DNA from: JBCCFX01 sp039029515
GTDB lineage: Bacteria > Planctomycetota > Phycisphaerae > Phycisphaerales > SM1A02
NCBI GenBank assembly: GCA_039029515.1
Contig: JBCCFX010000130.1
Span: 1 to 11,987, forward strand
Length of the DNA: 11,987 bases
Direction of reading: 5' to 3'
Shown here: piece by piece, positions 1-6,465 of the stretch
Numbering within the stretch: the stretch's first letter is position 1
Layout of the letters: every line of letters begins with the position of its first letter
The notes under the pieces: generated by a model
Seen by the model: the letters and a program-made list of their open reading frames with translations, nothing else
The model's database searches: none
Told to the model about the DNA's origin: nothing
Position numbers and translations under genes: made by a program

Positions 1-1173
1 GTTCGCGGCCAACGTGTGCTGATGCGCGTCGATTTCAATGTTCCGCTCGATCAAGGCCAGATCACTGATGACCTTCGTATCCGTGCGGCGATGCCGTCGA
101 TCGAATCCGTCATCGGACGAAGCGGCCGGTTGATCCTGATGAGTCACCTCGGTCGTCCGGGCGGCAAAGGCATTGAGCCTGAGTTCAGCCTCGCGCCGGT
201 CGCGGAACATCTGCGCATGCTCTTGCCCGGGATCACCGTGCACTTCCCCGGCGACGATGCTGCAGGGGATGCATCGCGCATGGTGAAGCAGGGCATGTCC
301 GACGGCGAGATCCTGCTCCTCGAGAACCTGCGGTTCAATGCCGGCGAGAAGAAGGGCGATGCTGAGTTTGCAGCGCGCCTTGCGGAATTCGCGGACATCT
401 ATTGCCACAACGCGTTCGGAACCGCACATCGAAACCATGCGTCCATGGTGGCGGTGCCGGAGGCCATGGTCGGCAAGCCGCATGTCGCAGGTCATCTACT
501 GCAACGTGAACTGACCTACCTCGCGGACACGATTGAGAACGCAACGCGCCCGTTCGTCGCAGTGCTTGGGGGAGCGAAGGTCAGCGACAAACTCGGCGCG
601 ATTCGTAACCTGATGTCGCTTGTGGATGACATTCTGATCGGCGGCGCGATGGCGTACACGTTCCTCGTGGCGCGCGGGGAATCTGTCGGACGTAGTCTTG
701 TCGAAGAGGACATGATTGAAGAAGCACGTGCCTTGCTGATGGTGCGCGATGGCGCGACGATTCATCTGCCGAGCGATCATGCGGTGGCCGAGGCATTTGA
801 CAGTGCGGCGACGCCGGAGATCGTTGCGGGACCGATTCCGGATGATCGGATGGGGTTGGACATCGGTCCTGCGACTCGCGACGCCTACAGCGCCATTCTT
901 CGTGAAGCGAAGACGGTGGTCTGGAACGGCCCGATGGGCGTGTTCGAATTCGCCTCGTTTGCGGCAGGCACGAAGACGGTCGCGCAGGCCATGGCGGATG
1001 CGACCGCGCACGGCGCGGTCAGTGTGGTTGGCGGCGGCGATAGTGCGGCTGCAGCAGACACATTCGGTCTCGCCGATCGATTCAGCCATGTTTCGACCGG
1101 CGGTGGAGCAAGCCTGCAGATGCTGGAAGGGCGAGCATTTCGGAGTGTGGAACTGCTTGACGAGGCGAATTGA
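1..1173 (+). CDS. pgk: Phosphoglycerate kinase (5' end cut by window)
   Basis: Glycolytic/gluconeogenic cytosolic kinase that transfers phosphate between 1,3-bisphosphoglycerate and ADP. The reading frame is open from base 1 (VRGQRVLMRVDFNVPL), so only about the first ten residues are missing; 390 codons are present against a usual length near 390-400. Visible family signatures are RVDFNVPL near the N-terminus, LMSHLGRPGG (substrate loop), LLLENLRFNAGEKKGD, AFGTAHR (substrate arginine), GGAKVSDKLGAI, GGAMAYTFL, VVWNGPMGVFEF and the C-terminal nucleotide loop VVGGGDSAAA followed by STGGGASL. One oddity is that the usual V-N-D-A-F-G reads C-H-N-A-F-G, so a normally conserved Asp is Asn. The gene is followed by 184 bp before the next gene, and I see no convincing intrinsic terminator there. 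Identity is certain from the motifs. Confidence 0.98.
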   Translation, partial: VRGQRVLMRVDFNVPLDQGQITDDLRIRAAMPSIESVIGRSGRLILMSHLGRPGGKGIEPEFSLAPVAEHLRMLLPGITVHFPGDDAAGDASRMVKQGMSDGEILLLENLRFNAGEKKGDAEFAARLAEFADIYCHNAFGTAHRNHASMVAVPEAMVGKPHVAGHLLQRELTYLADTIENATRPFVAVLGGAKVSDKLGAIRNLMSLVDDILIGGAMAYTFLVARGESVGRSLVEEDMIEEARALLMVRDGATIHLPSDHAVAEAFDSAATPEIVAGPIPDDRMGLDIGPATRDAYSAILREAKTVVWNGPMGVFEFASFAAGTKTVAQAMADATAHGAVSVVGGGDSAAAADTFGLADRFSHVSTGGGASLQMLEGRAFRSVELLDEAN

Positions 1174-1251
1174 TGCGTGTCGATGCCACGGACGCCGGTT
1201 TTTGGCCCCGGAATCAACGATTCCTCGTGTTTGGTGGAACAGTCCGCGGTG

Positions 1252-1257
1252 TATAGT
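1252..1257 (+). promoter_or_regulatory. Possible -10 hexamer TATAGT for the TlpA-like gene
   Basis: TATAGT matches the sigma70 -10 consensus at five of six positions and lies about 100 bp before the ATG at 1358. No good -35 is present at 16-18 bp spacing (only TTTGGT, 1230-1235). A TTGACA at 1260-1265 looks like a -35 but has no -10 at the right distance. Weak call. Confidence 0.25.
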
Positions 1258-1274
1258 GTTTGACAGACATAGAG

Positions 1275-1320
1275 GACGGACCATCCGTCATTCCCGACGG
1301 TGCGGGCATCGGTCCCGGCA
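1275..1320 (+). promoter_or_regulatory. Structured leader with mutually exclusive hairpins
   Basis: GACGGA (1275-1280) can pair with TCCGTC (1284-1289) around a 3-nt loop. The CCGTC part (1285-1289) can instead pair with GACGG (1296-1300) around a 6-nt loop, so the two folds exclude each other. A further stem pairs TGCGGG (1301-1306) with CCCGGCA (1314-1320), leaving one bulged G. All lie between the candidate -10 at 1252 and the ATG at 1358, as expected of a 5' leader. The pairing is seen directly; any switching role is inference. Confidence 0.3.
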
Positions 1321-1357
1321 CATCGGACTTGAACGGTACTGCTAGAAGGGAGTCGGC

Positions 1358-2395
1358 ATGCGACGACGATCGATTCTTGCGATGACACTCTGCCTTGGGC
1401 TCGCGTCCATGGCGAACGCGGCAAAGCTCAACGTTGGCGATCAGGCACCTGGTCTGGACATCGAGTCCTGGGTCAAGGGTGAAGAAGTCAACTTCGAAGA
1501 AGGCCAGGCGTATGTCGTCGAGTTCTGGGCGACATGGTGTGGACCATGCAAACGATCCATTCCGCACCTGACCGAACTGCAGGAAATCTTCGCGGACGAC
1601 GGCCTGACGATCATCGGTATTTCTTCCGGCGAGAAGGAACGCACCGTTGAAAGCTTCGTGAAGCAGCAGGGTCGGAAGATGAACTACACCGTCGCGTGGG
1701 ACCGACGCAGCGCAACGCAGCAGGCGTGGATGCAGGCTGCAGGCATGAACGGCATTCCTGCCGCATTCATCGTTGACCAGCGTGGCCGCATTCAGTGGAT
1801 GGGCAACCCGCTTGACCCTGAGTTCGTCGAAGTGCTGCCGCAGGTTGTCGGCGGTCGCTACGACGCTCGACTCATGAAGGAAGCGCGCCCGATGGTGCGT
1901 GCCGCTGAGAACGCACGCAAGGTCGGCAACTGGTCGCTCGCACACAAGCATTACGATGAACTGATCGAACTTGATCAGACCATCTTTGCCAATTACGCCA
2001 TCGAGAAGTTCGGCATGATGCTGAACGAACAGAAGAAGTCAGAAGACGCGTACGGCTACGCGAAGAAGCTTGCCGCCGACTTCTCCGGCGATCAGCAACT
2101 GCTTGCGGACCTCTCGCGATTCATCGCCGAAGATGACTCGATCGACGATGCTGATCGTCGGTTCGACGTGGCAATCGATCTTGCCAAGCGTGCGGCCCGA
2201 CAGACCGATCGCAACGATCCGGATGCCTACGAGATTCAGGCGCTGGTGCACTACCGCAGCGGCGATCTCGACCAGGCCATCCGCATGCAGAAGAAAGCAT
2301 GGATGGTGGCTTCGCCGAAGCGCAAGGCGGAATTCCGCAAAACGCTCAAGGCCTATCAGGACGCCCGGAACCGAGCCACGGCCTCGCGAGGCTGA
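1358..2395 (+). CDS. Secreted TlpA-like thioredoxin-fold protein with helical/TPR-like tail
   Basis: 345 residues. The N-terminus is a Sec signal peptide: MRRR, a hydrophobic stretch at 6-18, and an A-N-A cleavage site after residue 21, so the protein should work outside the cytoplasmic membrane. Residues about 25-165 form a TlpA/AhpC-TSA type thioredoxin domain, with the active site WCGPC at 60-64 (Cys61, Cys64) in FWATWCGPCK and the cis-proline in NGIPAAF (Pro134). Likely role is thiol-disulfide reduction of exported proteins; the partner is unknown. Residues about 175-335 are helical with pairs resembling TPR repeats (for example NWSLAHKHYDELIELD and YRSGDLDQAIRMQKKA), giving a probable protein-binding tail. 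The start is set by GAAGGGAG (1345-1352), 5 nt before ATG. A strong hairpin follows the stop, so it looks monocistronic. The domain call is firm; the physiological substrate is not known. Confidence 0.9.
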   Translation: MRRRSILAMTLCLGLASMANAAKLNVGDQAPGLDIESWVKGEEVNFEEGQAYVVEFWATWCGPCKRSIPHLTELQEIFADDGLTIIGISSGEKERTVESFVKQQGRKMNYTVAWDRRSATQQAWMQAAGMNGIPAAFIVDQRGRIQWMGNPLDPEFVEVLPQVVGGRYDARLMKEARPMVRAAENARKVGNWSLAHKHYDELIELDQTIFANYAIEKFGMMLNEQKKSEDAYGYAKKLAADFSGDQQLLADLSRFIAEDDSIDDADRRFDVAIDLAKRAARQTDRNDPDAYEIQALVHYRSGDLDQAIRMQKKAWMVASPKRKAEFRKTLKAYQDARNRATASRG

Positions 2396-2425
2396 TCGAT
2401 TCGCGACACTTGTACACATGAATCC

Positions 2426-2459
2426 ACGCACGCGACGTCTCTTGGGGCGTCGCGTGTGT
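2426..2459 (+). terminator. Strong terminator-like hairpin after the TlpA-like gene
   Basis: A 12-bp stem (2426-2437 pairing with 2448-2459, one G-U pair, core CACGCGACG/CGTCGCGTG) closes a 10-nt loop, starting 30 nt after the stop codon. The following bases (CATTC) are only weakly T-rich, so termination could be incomplete. It separates the TlpA-like gene from rpe. Confidence 0.6.
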
Positions 2460-2487
2460 CATTCAGGACGGACCCGCGTGCAGGCGG

Positions 2488-2493
2488 TATCCT
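2488..2493 (+). promoter_or_regulatory. Candidate -10 (TATCCT) for rpe
   Basis: TATCCT lies 11 nt before the GTG start of rpe and after the terminator-like hairpin. A transcript starting 6-8 nt downstream would have almost no 5' UTR, which fits the absence of any Shine-Dalgarno sequence here. No clear -35 is visible. Confidence 0.35.
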
Positions 2494-2504
2494 GACGCCA
2501 TACC

Positions 2505-3203
2505 GTGAAACGAACGCTCATTCATCAGAAACCGGCGCAGCCACTCATTGCGCCATCCATCCTCGCCGCGGACTTCGGTCGCATGGCCGAAGAGTGCGTC
2601 GCGTCGATTGACGCTGGCGCGGACCTGCTGCATCTGGATGTCATGGATGGTCATTTTGTGCCCAACCTCACGATGGGGCCGGCCATGTGCCGAGCATTGC
2701 GCCGTCGGTTGCCGGATGCGTTTCTCGATGTCCATCTCATGGTCATGGAACCGGAGCAGTTCGCCGAACCGTTCATCGAAGCCGGTGCCGATCACCTGAC
2801 GTTTCACGTTGAGCGCTGTGCAGAACCGGTTCGACTTGCTGAACGGTTGCGCACGTACGGCATCACCGTTGGTCTGGCGATCAATCCGCCGACGCCGGTG
2901 GAAGAGATTCTGCCGCATATCGAAGCGATGGATCTGATTCTCGTGATGAGCGTCCATCCGGGCTTCGGCGGTCAGTCGTTCATACCTGAAACGCTCGAAG
3001 CGACGCGCACGATCGCCGCGCATGTGCGCGATGATCAACGTGTGCAGATGGATGGCGGGATCAACGCCGCGACGGCACCGCGCTGTATCCAGGCAGGCTG
3101 CGACGTGCTCGTCGCGGGCACGGCCGTGTTCGGCGCACCGGACTATGCGGAAGCCATTGCAGACATTCGGTCATCGGCGCCGCAGCGCATGGCCGACGGA
3201 TGA
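2505..3203 (+). CDS. rpe: Ribulose-phosphate 3-epimerase
   Basis: Interconverts D-ribulose 5-phosphate and D-xylulose 5-phosphate in the pentose phosphate (or Calvin) pathway; cytosolic TIM barrel. It has 232 residues against a usual 215-235. Family motifs appear in order: IAPSILAADF (15-24), LHLDVMDGHFVPNLTMG (42-58), DVHLMV (75-80), VMSVHPGFGGQSF (147-159) and QMDGGIN (181-187), then AGTAVFG. The metal/catalytic set is complete: His43, Asp45, His77 and Asp183, with the two Asp acting as the acid/base pair. The GTG start is favoured because about 14 residues precede IAPSIL, as in relatives. It has no Shine-Dalgarno sequence and a possible -10 only 11 nt upstream, suggesting near-leaderless translation. 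The next gene begins 27 nt after its stop, probably in the same transcript. Confidence 0.97.
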   Translation: MKRTLIHQKPAQPLIAPSILAADFGRMAEECVASIDAGADLLHLDVMDGHFVPNLTMGPAMCRALRRRLPDAFLDVHLMVMEPEQFAEPFIEAGADHLTFHVERCAEPVRLAERLRTYGITVGLAINPPTPVEEILPHIEAMDLILVMSVHPGFGGQSFIPETLEATRTIAAHVRDDQRVQMDGGINAATAPRCIQAGCDVLVAGTAVFGAPDYAEAIADIRSSAPQRMADG

Positions 3204-3230
3204 ATCGGGTTCGAGGAGCGGAGTTGATTC

Positions 3231-3851
3231 GTGGCGAATAAGAAACGTCAACGCGTCCTGTGCCTGATCCGATGTGGTGAAACCACGTGGGATCAGGATG
3301 ATCGTCTGCACGGACAGACAGATCTACCGCTCAGCAATGCCGGCCGCGCAGCGCTGGCCGGACTCGCTGACGAGACATCCGCCGGCGGTGTCAGTACGGT
3401 CTACCACTCGTCCGACGATGCGGCGTCCGACACGGCGCAGATCTTTGCGTCCGCGTGGCATGTCCGGCAGAAGGTTGTGGAGGATCTCGCGGACCCGGAC
3501 CTCGGACTGCTCGAAGGTCTGACCCAGAACGATCTCGCCGAACGCTATCGCAAGCGCGCACGAACATGGACTGAGGATCCGCTGGCCTTGATCCCCCCTG
3601 AAGGTGAATCCGTGGCCGATGCGCGCATTCGCGTCTTTGGTGCGGTGGCGCGAACGATACGTCGATCGCGGGCTCAGGAATGTGCGTTCGTTCTGCACGA
3701 CATCAGCCTTGGTTTGCTGCGGTGCTTTCTCGCCAATCGGCCGTCAGGCGAGATGTGGTCGCTTCTGGAGGATCGACCGCCGGTGGAGCGATATCTGGTC
3801 ACGGAGCACCTCGCTGAGCGTCTGATGCTCATCGAGCCTGCGGTGACCTGA
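3231..3851 (+). CDS. Histidine-phosphatase-fold protein with degenerate active site (RCG for RHG)
   Basis: 206 residues recognisable as the phosphoglycerate-mutase-like histidine phosphatase superfamily from LCLIRCGETTWDQDDRLHG (10-28), DLPLSNAG (31-38), a 'SSDDAASDTA' segment (60-69), LLEGLTQNDLAERY (93-106), PPEGESVADARIR (122-134) and VLHD (154-157). In active members RHG carries the phosphorylated His; here it is Cys15 (codon TGT). The second phosphate-binding Arg of SxxxRAxxTA is Ala64, and the acidic Glu before G-x-W-E-G is Asp88. Arg14 and the distal His156 remain. Ordinary mutase or phosphatase chemistry is therefore unlikely; it may be a pseudoenzyme, ligand binder or Cys-based variant. 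The frame is intact with normal codon use, so this is not simple decay. GTG start, with GGAG (3220-3223) 7 nt upstream. It lies between rpe and accD. Confidence 0.85.
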   Translation: MANKKRQRVLCLIRCGETTWDQDDRLHGQTDLPLSNAGRAALAGLADETSAGGVSTVYHSSDDAASDTAQIFASAWHVRQKVVEDLADPDLGLLEGLTQNDLAERYRKRARTWTEDPLALIPPEGESVADARIRVFGAVARTIRRSRAQECAFVLHDISLGLLRCFLANRPSGEMWSLLEDRPPVERYLVTEHLAERLMLIEPAVT

Positions 3852-3926
3852 GCCCGCCCGGGTGGACCATTCGGCAGAAAGTCCGGACAATGCCTCCCGT
3901 ATCAGTCAGTGGAAAGGCCTGACCCG

Positions 3927-4772
3927 ATGACGCAGATGCCTGGCACCAGTTCAACCGATGCTCGCCGCACGACGGCCAAGAAGGGTGTGCCCGAGGGTCT
4001 CTGGCTTCGTTGCCCGTCCTGCGCCGCGATTCTGTTCAGGCGATCGGTTGAGAACAACCTCTGGGTCTGTCCCGACTGCGACTATCACTTCCGCATCGGT
4101 GCGGTCAAACGCGTCGAACAACTCGTCGACCCGGGCAGCTTCGAAGCGTTCAACGAAATGATGTCGCCACGCGACCCGCTGCGCTTCACCGATCTCAAGG
4201 CCTATAGCGATCGAATCCGCGCTGCCCAGAAGAAGACCGGGCAACAGGACGGTGTCGTCACCGGCCGCGCCTTCATCAAGGGACGAAAGGTCATTGTTGC
4301 CGCGATGAACTTCGAGTTCCTCGGCGGATCCATGGGATCGGTGGTCGGCGAGAAGATCGCCCGTGCTATCGAGATGGCCATGGAAGAAGATCTGCCGCTC
4401 ATCGTGGTCAGCGCTTCGGGTGGCGCTCGCATGATGGAGTCCGGATTCTCGCTCATGCAGATGGCCAAGACGTCCGCCGCGCTGGCGCGATTCGACGAGT
4501 TCGGCGGTTTGTTCATCTCGCTGCTGTCCGATCCAACGACCGGCGGCGTGACGGCGAGCTTTGCGATGCTTGGCGATGTCATCCTTGCGGAACCGAAAGC
4601 ACTCATCGGCTTCGCCGGACCGCGCGTGATTCAGCAGACGATCCGGCAGGATCTTCCTGAAGGTTTCCAGCGCTCCGAATTCCTGCAGGATTGCGGCTTC
4701 GTTGATCGCGTCGTGCATCGAAGCCAACTCCGCAGTGAGATCAGCAGCATCATTGACTATGCAAGCAAGTGA
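3927..4772 (+). CDS. accD: Acetyl-CoA carboxylase carboxyltransferase subunit beta
   Basis: Beta subunit of the cytosolic carboxyltransferase that, with AccA, moves CO2 from biotin-BCCP to acetyl-CoA to make malonyl-CoA for fatty-acid synthesis. It has 281 residues, within the usual 280-305. The N-terminal zinc ribbon is complete (CPSC at 29-32, CPDC at 48-51, in WLRCPSC and WVCPDCDYHFRI). The crotonase-like carboxyltransferase core follows, with FLGGSMGSVVGEKI, SASGGARMMES (usually RMQE), DPTTGGVTASFAMLGD and ALIGFAGPRVIQQT. ATG 3927 is chosen because GGAAAGG (3911-3917) sits 9 nt upstream; an in-frame GTG at 3909 has no such site. The 75-bp gap before it shows no clear promoter. Its 3' end overlaps the lnt start by 14 bp, implying translational coupling. 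Confidence 0.97.
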   Translation: MTQMPGTSSTDARRTTAKKGVPEGLWLRCPSCAAILFRRSVENNLWVCPDCDYHFRIGAVKRVEQLVDPGSFEAFNEMMSPRDPLRFTDLKAYSDRIRAAQKKTGQQDGVVTGRAFIKGRKVIVAAMNFEFLGGSMGSVVGEKIARAIEMAMEEDLPLIVVSASGGARMMESGFSLMQMAKTSAALARFDEFGGLFISLLSDPTTGGVTASFAMLGDVILAEPKALIGFAGPRVIQQTIRQDLPEGFQRSEFLQDCGFVDRVVHRSQLRSEISSIIDYASK

Positions 4773-6465
4773 TGCCGCGCCGACAGAGCCGTCGAAACCA
4801 CACGGATGGCGCATCACGCTGATCCTCGGCGTCGTGCATGCCGCATGTTTCCTGTTTGCATTTCCGCCGTTTCATCTTGTACCGCTGATACCGGCGTCCA
4901 TCCTGGCGCTCACCGTCTGTGCGCTGCGTGCCGCGTCGTTGCGACGCGCCATCATGATCGTCGGCGTCTGTCAGGTCAGCATGTGGTTGATCATGCAGCG
5001 TTGGGTGGGGGAGATCTCTGCCGCGGGATGGCCGCCGTTCGCGATCTATATGTCGTTGTACGCAATTGCGTATACGGTTCTGGTTCGCCGGATCGCGCTC
5101 GGGCGTCGGACGCAACGACTGCCGATGACCGTCATCGCGCCGATCGTCTGGGTTGGGCTCGAGTTCCTGCGCGGGCGCATCGTGTTTGGCGGCTACGCGT
5201 GGTATTTCGCGGCGCACCCGATGATCGAGTGGACGCCGCTCGTGCAGACGGCCTCATGGCTTGGCACGTACTTCGTGAGTTTTCTCGTCGTGGTGGCGGC
5301 CGCGATGCTGCTTGATGCGTGGCATCGCCGCCGTCGTGCCGCTGGCGCAGCCTGCGTGCTCGTCGTTGGTGCGATCGTGTACGGCTTGATCGTACAACCG
5401 CCGGCCGACACGCCAACGGTGCGCGTCCTTGCGGTCCAGACCAACGTGCCGCAGAGCAACAAGATCGCGTGGTCGCTGCAACAGAAACAGGCAGATGTCA
5501 CGTCGTTTCTGGAGATGACGCGCGATGGCGCCGCGGCATCCACGGAGCCGATTGATCTGATCGTCTGGCCGGAGACCATGCTGCCCGTGCATGGTCTGGA
5601 ACGCGAGGCGCTGGAGACGCTCGCGGCATACGGCCAGAACATGGAGATCGCATTTGCCGTCGCGGCGGTCGAACTTCAACGTGAACTTGACATCCCGATG
5701 CTGCTCGGCGTGCCGTCGTACGAGGGTTTGCGCGTCAACGCCGAGAGTTACTTCGAATGGGATGCGCACTACAACTCCGCGTACCTCGTGGCCGGCGACT
5801 ATCCCTTCGCGCGTTACGACAAAGTCGTGCGCACACCATTCGGTGAGTACATGCCATACGTATCTGTCTGGCCGTGGCTGGAGGAGAAGATGCTTGCCGT
5901 CGCCGCCTCAGGGATGAGCTTTGACCTCGATGCCGCAGACGCCCAGACGCGCCTCCCGGCACTCTCGGTGGCCGGCGAGTCGATCACCGGCCAGATCGCA
6001 ACGCCCATCTGTTTCGAGGACACCGTCTCGACGCTGTGTCGAGCGATGGCCATGGAGAACGGGGAGAAGGCGATCGATCTCTTCGTGAATCTGAGCAACG
6101 ATGGCTGGTTCGGATCGTCAGATGGCGGCCGCGCGGCCCATGCTCAGGTCGCGAGATTCCGATGCGTCGAGCACCGGATTCCGATGGTCCGTTCCGCCAA
6201 CACCGGCCACAGCATGGGGATAGATTCACTCGGAAATATCATCGCCCGCGTGGGGCCGGGACGATACGGGGAAGGTCAGCTGGCCGGGACGGTGCTCGCC
6301 GAGCTTCCGCTTGACCCGCGCACGACCCTCTACAGTCGCATCGGCGACGTCTGGGGATGGGTGTGCGGCGTCGGGATGATCGGGCTCGCCGTGTTCGCTG
6401 GTCCGCGACGACATGGTCAACGGAGTGAAGACAGCCATGAATCGCATGAACCGCAGAAAGCGTGA
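4759..6465 (+). CDS. lnt: Apolipoprotein N-acyltransferase
   Basis: Inner-membrane enzyme that adds the third (amide-linked) acyl chain to the N-terminal cysteine of lipoproteins after Lgt and LspA. It has 568 residues, somewhat longer than the usual ~510. Residues about 15-210 contain several hydrophobic membrane segments; about 215-520 form the nitrilase-like domain. The catalytic triad is visible: Glu272 in VWPE, Lys355 in YDKVVRTPFGEYMP and Cys418 in TPICFED. Also present are the family motifs NLSNDGWFG, HAQVARFRCVEHR and SANTGHSMGIDSLG, then a last membrane segment near the C-terminus. The ATG at 4759 is preferred over an upstream TTG (4702) because it leaves a normal short N-terminus; it has no Shine-Dalgarno site and overlaps accD, so coupled translation is likely. 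The following gene, which overlaps it, encodes a predicted lipoprotein, a plausible substrate. Confidence 0.95.
   Translation: MQASDAAPTEPSKPHGWRITLILGVVHAACFLFAFPPFHLVPLIPASILALTVCALRAASLRRAIMIVGVCQVSMWLIMQRWVGEISAAGWPPFAIYMSLYAIAYTVLVRRIALGRRTQRLPMTVIAPIVWVGLEFLRGRIVFGGYAWYFAAHPMIEWTPLVQTASWLGTYFVSFLVVVAAAMLLDAWHRRRRAAGAACVLVVGAIVYGLIVQPPADTPTVRVLAVQTNVPQSNKIAWSLQQKQADVTSFLEMTRDGAAASTEPIDLIVWPETMLPVHGLEREALETLAAYGQNMEIAFAVAAVELQRELDIPMLLGVPSYEGLRVNAESYFEWDAHYNSAYLVAGDYPFARYDKVVRTPFGEYMPYVSVWPWLEEKMLAVAASGMSFDLDAADAQTRLPALSVAGESITGQIATPICFEDTVSTLCRAMAMENGEKAIDLFVNLSNDGWFGSSDGGRAAHAQVARFRCVEHRIPMVRSANTGHSMGIDSLGNIIARVGPGRYGEGQLAGTVLAELPLDPRTTLYSRIGDVWGWVCGVGMIGLAVFAGPRRHGQRSEDSHESHEPQKA

Noticed and set aside
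1174..1210. CCGGTTTTTGGCCCCGG after pgk as a terminator
   Set aside because: Only a 4-bp stem with the T-run in the loop rather than after it; not a credible intrinsic terminator.
1260..1265. Perfect TTGACA before the TlpA-like gene
   Set aside because: No acceptable -10 at 15-19 bp downstream (the bases there are ATCCGT), so not called as a promoter.
496..1284. 262-codon open frame on the - strand across pgk
   Set aside because: Lies opposite a certain PGK gene in GC-rich DNA; Arg/His-rich composition and no recognisable motif. A codon-bias shadow.
3909..3926. Upstream GTG start for AccD
   Set aside because: The GGAAAGG site sits at correct spacing for ATG 3927 and overlaps the GTG codon region itself.
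4702..4758. Upstream TTG start extending Lnt by 19 residues
   Set aside because: Would lie deep in accD and add a polar, unlikely N-terminus; ATG 4759 fits the family better.
3951..4817. 288-codon open frame on the - strand across accD
   Set aside because: Fully antisense to accD with low-complexity, charged composition; no domain signal or ribosome site support.
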